64,000 nt of DNA, taken from the NCBI GenBank assembly GCA_026874595.1, contig CM049308.1:40784527-40848526 (forward strand), in the 5' to 3' direction. Under the pieces are notes generated by a model. The model made no database searches. It was given only the letters and a program-made list of their open reading frames with translations, and was not told the origin of the DNA. This DNA comes from Sipunculus nudus (Eukaryota > Annelida > Sipuncula > Golfingiida > Sipunculidae). This document shows positions 35,001 through 43,398 of this stretch, in pieces. The translations under genes and the position numbers were made by a program. Numbering within the stretch: position 1 is the first letter of the stretch; the number at the start of each line of letters is the position of its first letter.

Positions 35001-38000
35001 TTTTGTTTTCAGTGCCATCGTCTGTCATCGTCGTCCTCATCTGTAGGATATCTGGTGAAGGAGATAACTTTTGAAGGGCCGCATATTTTCTGCCAAAATT
35101 TGAAACAATTGTTCATATCAAAACAAAACCAGTGACCTTGGTCTTCATCTTCAAGGTCAAATCTGCCAAAATGTAAATTTTTTTAACCCCTTAACTTTTG
35201 AAGTATTTAACATTTTGTACTCAAATTTGGTACAGCAATTGGCCCAACTAAAATCAAGGAAAAGTTTAAAAAAAGTGACCTCGACCTTCATCTTCAAGAT
35301 CAAATCTGAAGAAATATGACATTTTTGTGAAGCCCTTATCTTTTGAAGTATTCCACATTTTGTCCTCAAGTTTGGTACACCAATTGTTCCTACCATGTTT
35401 TGGATAAGTTCAAAACCTGGTGACCTTGACCTTTCTGTTCAAGGTAAAATTGCCGAAATGTAACATTTTATGAATCTCATAACTTTTGTAGTATTTCCAA
35501 TTCTGTCCTCAGAATTGGTACACCAATTGTTACTACCAAGCTCTCGGGCGAGTTTGAAACCTAGTGACCTTGACCAGGATCTTCAAGGTCAAATAAGTGA
35601 AATTATAGTTATTGTTTTGTGGACTAGATAACTTTTGAAGGGCTACACATTTTCCTCCAAAATTTGCAACACTCATTGTTCCTACCAAAATCTAGGACAT
35701 GATAGAAATCCTGTGACTTTGAACTTGATCTTCAAGGTCAAATTTCAGGTCCCTGAAAATCTCCTTGGAAACCTGAAATGTCACTCTGACCCATTTTCTA
35801 CAAGCTGTGTGAAAGAACTTGATTTTATCACTAAATTAGTCAGGAGGGCATAAATGGTAGCAGCTGCATGTAGGTTAAGGTCACTGTAACCTATATCTAA
35901 GGGCTATTGGCAAAATTCATGATTTTGACTCTGAGAGTCTTTTTGCCCCTTTGTTCAAGGCTCCTTGAATTCAGCTGATCGTCATGGCCCATGGGCCACT
36001 TGTTTTATTAACTAACGATCCCAAAGCTGATGGATCATGGGTAATATATATCGTATAAGACAGATACAAAACAGGAAGTCATAAAAGACTTCAAACACAT
36101 TTCTTTTTTGAATGTATCTTCAGATACGTCGTCTCATTATCTGATATAGTAATGAATCTTAATAAAATAGTATTAATAATATAATATAATTAAAATAGTA
36201 TTATCCTTTATTGTCTTTAAGGCAATTATCCTGGCGTCGGCAAAACCAACAAGGCCCTCCGGAAGTTAATGGCACACAACATGATAAATTTATATGGCAT
36301 AATAATAAAGTGGGCCTGGGACAGACCGGCTACAGTACACCTAGATAAAATGTATACAGGCATGAACTGGGTAAAGGATGGAAGTTCAGAAGAAGACGAT
36401 GTGGACTATGCAAACATGTTTGTCAAGGTATGAATTTTATCATCAGGCATTTCATCTGTCATTGGGTATTTAAAAAGGATATATTTTAATTTCAATATGC
36501 GACATGATCATAAACACACTATATTTTTTTAATTAGACAGGAGGGCAACACATTTGCCAGTAAATTCTATATAGCATGGGTTTATATTTGAAAATCATGA
36601 ATTTATAAAGAAATTAAACATTTTGCGTATACGAGTATATTAGACAGTGATATTCAATGAAAAATACACATATTTCAATTTGTTTCAAAGGTTCAGAACA
36701 CACCCCTGCCTAAATGGATTCTTCTCACGGGTGAGACAGGGACTGGAAAAACAACTTTAGTGAAAAGGCTTCTCGTTGATTGGTCATACACCGTTTTAAA
36801 GGGAGAATTTCCACAGTGGAAACGTATCTCTAAGAAGACCCAGCATATTTTGGAGAAGTTCAAGTATATAATTCCAATTTTCCTGGTACATGTAAAACAG
36901 AATCAGGGCTTAAGGGAAATCATATCCCAGCAGTTAACAATAAATGCTTCTGATGCGGCTACCATATTTCGTTATCTCATGTGTTTCCCGGACAGATGTT
37001 TGATAATCCTCGAAGGCTATGATGAGTTCAAAGAGGAGACATCAGATGACATAGTAAAACTTGCAAAACGGGAAATTTTAAATGGAGTAACAGTAATCGT
37101 AACATGCCGTTCACCCGCTTCTTTCCACTTGAGAAATCTTAATCTCACCCACCAACAAGATCGACAGTTCGTGTTGAAGGGATTTTCTCAATCAAAAATC
37201 AAAGAATATATTTCAAAATACGACCAGAATAGCACTGACATGTTAGCAGAACTAGAAAAGGCGCCCGATATCAAAGAAATTAGTCGATTTCCTGTTATGC
37301 TATGTTTGCTTTGCTCCATATGGAAAAAGGAAAAACCTCTTGCACACACGTTTACAGGACTATATAAGGAAATTGTAGTGTATGGTTGTGCAAGATATCA
37401 AAATAAATATGTTCTGGAACAAGATCATATTGACAAAGCTAATTTGCTGCAGGAATACGAATTAGAACTGATGCAGATAAGTAGGTTAGCTACTGAAGGT
37501 TTGAGGGCCAAGGATTTCCAGACCACCTTTACACTGGGTGAAGTGAGGGAAAAATTAGACGATAGGGCAATCAAACTTGGGTTTTTGTTGTATGATGGTG
37601 ACTTGTCAGCCTCGTTTCTTCACAAAACCTTTCAAGCATTTTTCATCGCACATTTTGTTTGTAATGCAGATGACGATGAAAGGGCAGATGTTCTAGAAAT
37701 TCTTGGAAAATCAGGTTCCTATTCTCACATGTCAAGTCTCATTTTAAGGTTTGTTGCGGGATTAGGGGGCGAAAATAGCCGTTTGACGGTAGATAATTCT
37801 TTGAAGGACCTCACACTAGAAAGAACAGAATTTTTAATGAATTACATGTCGGAGCATAAAGACAAACCGTTCCCTTTGCCCCCTCAGCTCCACTTCTCTT
37901 TCACAGGGAAGCCGAACATCAAACTAATGAAGAGTTTTCTCTCTCTTGATACCAGTCAGGTGACATCGGTGAAGATCACCACTTGTACACTTGCCCACAT

Positions 38001-38901
38001 TGCTTTACTTAAAGAAGGAAAGTTTTCCAACTTGACAGCCCTAGAAATCCACGGGGCTGACTCAGATCATGCATCTGGGGAATTAGATTACTCGCCTGAC
38101 AAGCTGAGTAAGGTTATCACCTTTTACCATTTAGAATCCCTGTCCATCAGGGATATAAATGACCGCACACCTGGTTTCTTTGAACTGGTTTGCAAACATT
38201 TAGGCATGGCCAAAAATATGAGTGAACTGAATTTACAGGGTACCACACTATCTGAAGAGGGCTTCCAGGTATTCGAAAGTGCTATTGACAGCCTGTTAGC
38301 AGTCACATCATTGCGCTGTCCAGGAAATGTTTTGTCAGAGACTTCTGAAAGAGGGGAATATATTGAGAAAATCTGTGCACTTCAGAATCTGTCAAGATTT
38401 TATGCACCTCCATGTCTTCTTGATGAAAAGACATTTTTAGGTTTCATTGCTCATATTCGGCGCACAGACAATTTTCAAGAAGTCAGCCTTGTAGATTGCG
38501 GTTGCAGCAATGCTAATGTTTGGGGGCAGTTTGCAGAGGCCCTGAAAAACCATCGAGGGCTTGAAATGATTGATGTTAGCAAAAATCGCATAGGCTGCGA
38601 ATTCCTGAAACAGATTACAAACTCCGCTGAAAACTTGGAGGGGCTACTGGTTTTGCGCATGGCCCAGTGTGAATTGTCTGATGCAGAATCTGTTATTGAC
38701 CTACTGCTGAAATGCCAAAGTATTCAAGACATCGATTTATCCATTAACAGTCTTGGAGATGGATTGGGATTGCTGGTGGATATTAAAGAAAGGGTAACCA
38801 AAATGAAACACATTAATATTCAGAAAAATGAAATTAAAGAGGAGGTAGAAGTTGCACTAACCATGAATGACCCAAGTTTCTCATCAAAGATTGTGTTTTA
38901 A
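24552..38901 (+). CDS. CTLD-CTLD-TM-NACHT-LRR receptor (membrane-anchored lectin-like NLR fusion)
   Basis: Ten coding exons: 24552-24630, 24814-25020, 26070-26189, 26897-27130, 28268-28411, 28585-28689, 28796-28884, 29333-29402, 36222-36427, 36691-38901. They sum to 3465 bp, giving 1154 residues and TAA. An in-frame TAG sits directly before the ATG. Residues 1-26 are a signal peptide, about 27-135 CTLD-1, 136-261 CTLD-2, 262-296 a stalk and 297-326 the TM helix (LKIIIGVTVSVVLALVLIIA). IRRRR is the stop-transfer, 350-418 a pre-NACHT exon, then NACHT (Walker A GETGTGKTTL about 432-441; Walker B-like LIILEGYDEF about 522-531; VTCRSP; FPVMLCLLC; LHKTFQAFF) and about 8 ribonuclease-inhibitor-type LRRs. 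The intron 29403-36221 joins the two halves in matching phase 1, but it is 6.8 kb and repeat-filled. A model of two separate genes remains possible. Confidence 0.68.
24814..28411 (+). CDS. Ectodomain exon block (two CTLDs, four exons) of the CTLD-NLR gene
   Basis: Exons 24814-25020 and 26070-26189 form CTLD-1: TRDEAEHIC, VWLAGRRH, WTWLTG, then HQNCAYYIQ and LGHICEL. Exons 26897-27130 and 28268-28411 form CTLD-2: DCAACPRTW, CFYFYCDELNWYQSRTEC, FFVGLRREEW, then AAWNKDEPSNGDC and KWISSACQMKRNTIC. Each CTLD is split at the same place as in the minus-strand partner, always in phase 1. Canonical sugar-binding triplets are missing (DEPS in place of EPN; WIS in place of WND). Confidence 0.88.
28796..28884 (+). 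CDS. Transmembrane exon of the CTLD-NLR gene
   Basis: 89 bp between ATAAG and GTAAGT encode about 24 hydrophobic residues after ADLK. The next exon (29333-29402) starts VIRRRRMNP, a positive-inside stop-transfer that orients the CTLDs outwards and the NACHT-LRR towards the cytosol. Confidence 0.85.
28992..29052. repeat. (TA)n microsatellite in intron 7 of the CTLD-NLR gene
   Basis: About 61 bp of TA dinucleotide. Confidence 0.97.
32815..36003. repeat. Long composite dispersed repeat (TCAGCTGA-bounded) containing a ~337-bp tandem array
   Basis: It opens with CTCAGCTGACTG, AGCGATCAC and repeated GTCCGTCCG, and ends with TTCAGCTGATCGTCATGG and CCCATGGGCC. Inside, GTTAACANGGCACAAATCGT recurs at about 32896, 33236, 33570, 34376 and 34712. 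The period is about 337 bp except for the 806-bp gap holding the inserted element. Most units carry a GGTGGCGCCA phrase. A relative of the same repeat lies at 43930-44975. Confidence 0.75.
33792..34267. mobile_element. 476-bp MITE-like element with TA target duplication
   Basis: The ends are AAGCCCCTTTCACACAT and its inverted match ATGTGTGAAAGGGGCTT, with TA on both sides (33790-33791, 34268-34269). Neighbouring copies of the host tandem repeat show the empty site (GCATGCATACTGATC), confirming the boundaries. The interior has CACCGTGTA-like short repeats and no transposase. Confidence 0.88.
36222..36427 (+). CDS. Pre-NACHT linker exon of the CTLD-NLR gene
   Basis: Enters in phase 1 (preceded by TTTAAG) and exits in phase 0 (GTATGA). 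It encodes 69 residues ending DYANMFVK. Position, phase and sequence trend match exon 45207-45373 of the CARD gene (LRRKL against LRKLM; HYADILK against DYANMFVK). Homology therefore extends left of the first in-exon methionine, which argues that translation does not start here. Confidence 0.75.
36691..38901 (+). CDS. NACHT-LRR exon (single 2.2-kb exon)
   Basis: 736 residues and TAA. NACHT motifs in order: GETGTGKTTL (P-loop), LIILEGYDEF (Walker B; the first Asp of the usual LLILDGLDE is Glu, the final DE is kept), VIVTCRSP (sensor), FVLKGFSQSKIKEYI, FPVMLCLLCSIW and LHKTFQAFFIAHFV. These match the NLR/NACHT order including the winged-helix region. LRRs of ribonuclease-inhibitor type follow (MSELNLQGTTLSEEG, LEMIDVSKNRIG, LLVLRMAQCELSDAE, IQDIDLSINSLGDG, MKHINIQKNEIKEE). 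In other NLRs this module oligomerises with ATP after ligand sensing. Here it would sit under the membrane if the fusion model is right. Confidence 0.92.
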   Translation, partial: VQNTPLPKWILLTGETGTGKTTLVKRLLVDWSYTVLKGEFPQWKRISKKTQHILEKFKYIIPIFLVHVKQNQGLREIISQQLTINASDAATIFRYLMCFPDRCLIILEGYDEFKEETSDDIVKLAKREILNGVTVIVTCRSPASFHLRNLNLTHQQDRQFVLKGFSQSKIKEYISKYDQNSTDMLAELEKAPDIKEISRFPVMLCLLCSIWKKEKPLAHTFTGLYKEIVVYGCARYQNKYVLEQDHIDKANLLQEYELELMQISRLATEGLRAKDFQTTFTLGEVREKLDDRAIKLGFLLYDGDLSASFLHKTFQAFFIAHFVCNADDDERADVLEILGKSGSYSHMSSLILRFVAGLGGENSRLTVDNSLKDLTLERTEFLMNYMSEHKDKPFPLPPQLHFSFTGKPNIKLMKSFLSLDTSQVTSVKITTCTLAHIALLKEGKFSNLTALEIHGADSDHASGELDYSPDKLSKVITFYHLESLSIRDINDRTPGFFELVCKHLGMAKNMSELNLQGTTLSEEGFQVFESAIDSLLAVTSLRCPGNVLSETSERGEYIEKICALQNLSRFYAPPCLLDEKTFLGFIAHIRRTDNFQEVSLVDCGCSNANVWGQFAEALKNHRGLEMIDVSKNRIGCEFLKQITNSAENLEGLLVLRMAQCELSDAESVIDLLLKCQSIQDIDLSINSLGDGLGLLVDIKERVTKMKHINIQKNEIKEEVEVALTMNDPSFSSKIVF

Positions 38902-40100
38902 TTACACACAAGAAGGTGTACAGTCTATTGACTTTAGACAGCTGCCAGTGAAATAGTCTTATCTTTTTGGAGTAAACTTTCATTCGTGGGTCAGTTCCTT
39001 CCGCTCTCCATTAACCAAACTGTCAGGTTTTGCCAAGACTGGCCAGACAGATTCCACAGGCTATAATGTATGTTTGTGCATTTTTGTTGGAATTTGCTTC
39101 GTTTATGTGGTGCGACCGACTATATGTATATTTCTCTGTGGATTGTTGTCACTATTTTCACCTCTAAATTGAATGACTATTTATGAGTATTTTCTGTCAG
39201 CAGTAGTCGTTGTACAATACTTGTAGCGTCACTTTTGTCTTATAATCAAACATGTCTCATATGCAAACTATTTTCACTGTATTTACTATTTACTAAAGCA
39301 TTGATGTTTTGATTTCCAAAAGCAAACTGTAAGATTTAGAGTAGGTCGGACTTTTTATTGTATCTTGCAGTGGACAAGCACCACGTCTGAACTGGTTCAA
39401 CCGGCATTTGAATATTAATTAATGGGTACTATGAATAAACTTTTTTTTCTCTTTAAAAATTAGCAATTTTTATTTTCTTGCACTGACGAACTGATGGTTG
39501 TCCGGGTTGTGTTTTAATATGTCCTTATGTGTGTGGATGGTATGACAATGAAAGCATGAGAGAAATGTGTAAATCTCGGGGTACCTTAGATGTTCATGGC
39601 TTAGTGCTAGGGTGAGGCGCGTGGATTATTTTACTTTCCTCTGCAACGACTGGACATTTTAACCCTTGTGTAAAATGTATCATCTACTCCCTTACGCAGA
39701 TGTCTTAGTTTTTTAGCATTTCATTCACCATTTATCACATTGGCAGGCTGATAGTAAAATAATTACAATAAAAACAATAACAATATACATGAACCAAGGG
39801 CGTGCGCAGGAATTAAGCATAGCGGGGGGAGGGGGCTCACGACCGCAAAATGTCTGAGCGAAGCGATATTGTAGGCCTACCAAGTTTCCACATCTTGGGG
39901 AGGGTATTCCACCCCCCACCCCCCCCCCCCCACCCCCCTTCCTTTTTTCATCGTTATAATAACCATTAAGTTTTTCGGATGTATACTAAACTCTTTATTC
40001 GGTTTAAATTTAAGGCTATATAGTTATTGAAGCGGTTTACAGAAGAATGGACTGTAACAGAGGGAATGCGTATTTTTTCTCCATTTAATGCTACGTATAT

Positions 40101-40168
<68 letters not shown>

Positions 40169-42989
40169 CTTTATCCACCATGCTAAACTGAAAAGAAAAT
40201 CATACGGATGTCTTAGTAGGCATCCCTGTTATTAAAGGCAAGAAATCTACAAGAGGTTACCCACACTACAGGCTGTGCCGCTCATGCTATATGTACTATC
40301 AACAACAATACTATCACAATAACGACAAAACCAATTGAAATTAAAAGGTAATTACAGGAACATAATAAGGGATTAAAATAGTTAAAAAGTGCCCCCTTAG
40401 CCAAGGCGATTTCAGATGCGTCAGATTGTTACATGCTTTAACAGGTGTTGAACAGCAGTGGAAGCTGTATCGATGTCTACTGTGATTTTGTGAAAACCAG
40501 TTTTCTTTTTGATATACTCACGTTTTACATATATCAGCTTGCATCATGTTCCACCAAACAGATCGAAGGTTCTAACAACGCTTTGTTTACTTTCAGGGGA
40601 CATTCGTCATGTAGCATAAAAAAACTTTTAATAATAAATAAGACCAGATCTATGTTTGCTCGTATGAATTTGAATATATGATATTTTGCATCTCAAACGC
40701 ATCCATACCTGGTTTGACATAATAATATGAAGCTATTTGTGTTCCTGATAAGTTGATAAAGATTTATATAGCATGCATATATAAGGAGCACGGATTTATA
40801 AACAAAATGGAAGCGATCCCCCACCAACCCACAAGAAAAGCTCTCTCCACTAAATCGTTTTATATTCAACGTAAATCAATAAATAAATTTGGTTCCTGGA
40901 ATAATTCTATTCACGAACATTTATCAAAAGCAACTAATCTACATTTTATACCTGATCTGTACTTAAAACAGAGTAATAGAATAAATTGAGAATAAACGGC
41001 ATGTACTTCCGGACCATGTAAAATACAAATAAATATTAATTTTGGTTAATTTCTTCCATGCACGGATCTGTTGTACTAAATATAAGATTTAACCTTCCGT
41101 TTTACAGTAACCATTGTGTCCCATCACTTAGGAAGTTCTACATTCCCATGCATTCTAATGGGCCTTCAGAACTCTGGCCCATCCAGTCCCTTTGGAGCTA
41201 AATGCTATTAAAGACAAATGAGAGACTTAAATTTGAGACATCATTATCAAGTTTGTTCTTGTGCAATTGGAAACTCCTGGGCCCGAGTCCCCATAGGCCC
41301 TTTCGATCACTTCCGATTAAAACTACAAGCTAACACCAAAGTTCCGCATTAACAAGCATTTAACTTAGCCCTATAGGAGACAAAGCCCGAGCCGGGCCCC
41401 TTTGAGTCGTCCTGATGACAGCTATATATAAATACAAGATAACATAAAAGCCTAAAGAGATTTTCTCGTTTTCATGTATTTTCTGGTGTTTATCACATAG
41501 GAAACTCCTGATGGGCCCGGGCTGAATTTGAATGCACTCATTTTTAGAAAGTCAATATTTACATTTCGTATAACACGTGGCTTAATCATTTTCGAGCTTT
41601 TTCTTGTGCCTTATTGGAAATTCCTATGCTAAAATAAAATCATGTGAGAATTCTACCTCTTCAAACATTTCATTTGGCCCTATAGGAAATTCCTGCCGGT
41701 AGGGGTCCCTTAATTTAGGCCCCTCAATTTCGATAAAAAAATTCCATATACATGTGTCTAAAATGACAAACGGAATGCGAATTTAAACAATTTACGAAAT
41801 TGGGTGCCCCCTTAAAATTCGTTGAGCAGATTTTAGGTGGGGCGCGCGCCTGTTGCGCCCCCTCTAAACACGCCCCTGGTATCCTTCTAATGATTGTTAC
41901 TATCTGACCTCACTGAATGCACGCCATGTCATGAAATATATACCTGTCGTTGTTGGATACACTTTTTACCGTTTTACAGCACAGGTAGTACATCCAAAAT
42001 TTTTCATATTTTCTTGCACGTTCTGGATTTATTTGACATTTTAATTGATGTGTCTCAAACTGTAAAACAATACAGGTGAACTATCAAATTATAGTTATTG
42101 TTGAGCGATATGATATTCTGGATCAGCTTTCAGGTTTGCATACTTGTCGAGAAGTCATGATAGGTATCAGGTGTTAATTGATGCCCGAGGTTTATTTCCC
42201 GCAAGTTGGAAAGGCTGTGAAAGTTTTTTTTTCGTGACTGCTTTGATGATGAGAATCTGCATCATAAAAATGAATGGATGTATTTATTTATGAATGAATT
42301 GTGAATTTGATAACCGTTGTGTCGATATACGTCGGGACTCTTCAGTTAGTTATTTGAAAGCATGGAAGGTTGGCGTCTAAGGGCTACGTGTCACAATGAA
42401 TTTATCATAAAAGTTATTTCGAAAAAAAAAAAAAGTTTTTCATTCGACATGTTTTCGGGGATCAGTATATTTTCTTGTGTTTAGTCTATAAAATAAAAAG
42501 TAAGAAGTAATACGCGGGCTTAAGAGAGACAGACAATTTATACCGACATAACATGTGATCAAAACACACGGCGGGTTAATCATTTATATATGCAACCCGG
42601 CACGAACTTAAGCAAATAGAACGCAGTAAAGATTACATAGGGCTATTTTTTGCACCTAGAGGCGTACTAGTTTGCCTTTGCAAGGTTTCGCGACACACAA
42701 CAAATCTACACGTTACCAAGTAGCCGTGCCTGGGATATTGCTGTCGTATCAAGACTATACCGGCAGGGTATGCTTCAAAATGAATATCTTTCTTTATAGA
42801 GCATCGTTAATTTTTACTCAAATAAACGGGTTTCATGAATTAAAAGAATATGAACAGGTGTGTGCGCACAAATTTAATTCACTATGTGGTATAAAGCAAA
42901 GTATGCAGCCCACAACAGCTTGCAGAGTCACATATGCATGATTATATATGCTTAAAATCGGTATTTATTTTCAGAGAAGTTCTGCGAAA
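38902..42989. other. Intergenic region between the two NLR genes
   Basis: Starts with the CTLD-NLR 3' UTR; a candidate AATAAA lies at 39434-39439, followed by a T-rich stretch. It then holds poly-C/GC-rich dispersed-repeat debris (39790-39940), a (TA)n tract, a run of degenerate GGAAANTCC-containing units (41260-41700), and the probable promoter zone of the CARD gene (42480-42960). No convincing coding exon seen. Confidence 0.6.
40105..40167. repeat. (TA)n microsatellite
   Basis: About 62 bp of TA dinucleotide. Confidence 0.97.
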
Positions 42990-43398
42990 ATGAACAGAAA
43001 GAATGGCGGTAGCGTGCGTCGTTGGGTTTCCAATGGTATATGTACATATCTATCCCTTAATGAAGATCTGTGGGCTGCTTTAATAAGAGAAAATCTTATA
43101 ACAGAAGATGAAAAATCTGCAATATTGGTAAGAGTCATATTATATATTTAATTGTTATATTCATTTGGCAAATAAACCTCTTTGGTGATAACAACCATGC
43201 GTCATACAATCGTCTAAAAATATGATAGAATGGTTATAATTAAATTTTCATTTCTCCTAATTCAGAAAAAGTGTGAGAGCAATCGTGAACAGGCGACAGA
43301 ACTCCTCCGAAGACTTATTTTTAAAGAACATGTTGTGGATCGATTCGCAAGATGTTTGCATCAGACAAAACAAAAGTCTGCTCTACTCTGTTTAGAAG
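42990..43398 (+). CDS. CARD-encoding exons 1 and 2 of the CARD-NLR gene
   Basis: Exon 1 (42990-43127, phase 0 exit, GTAAGA) and exon 2 (43266-43398, phase 1 exit, GCAAGT). The join reads SAIL-KKCES, within the helix 3 region of the CARD. An in-frame ATG at 42948 lies before a likely acceptor (TTTTCAG at 42968-42974), so 42990 is preferred as the start. Confidence 0.82.

Larger units (their letters stand above)
29403..36221. other. 6.8-kb repeat-filled intron joining lectin and NACHT halves
   Basis: Contains AAGGTCAA-type dispersed repeats (29700-30450), a block resembling a common short mollusc-type interspersed repeat (30500-31060), the 337-bp tandem array with its inserted element (32815-35000) and further AAGGTCAA-type repeats to about 36000. 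I find no death-fold domain, no further tail exon like those of the minus-strand paralogue, and no convincing coding exon. It is therefore treated as one intron, with the caveat given for the gene. Confidence 0.55.

Noticed and set aside
35157-35853. ORFs in the AAGGTCAA-rich stretch that could be missing N-terminal NLR exons
   Set aside because: They are translations of a dispersed repeat also seen at 26465-26695 and 29700-30250.
36222-36250. PGVGKT at the start of the pre-NACHT exon looks like a second P-loop
   Set aside because: The full G-x4-GK[ST] spacing is not met (Asn at the first Gly position), and the paralogous exon reads FTHKQ here. The real P-loop is GETGTGKT in the next exon.
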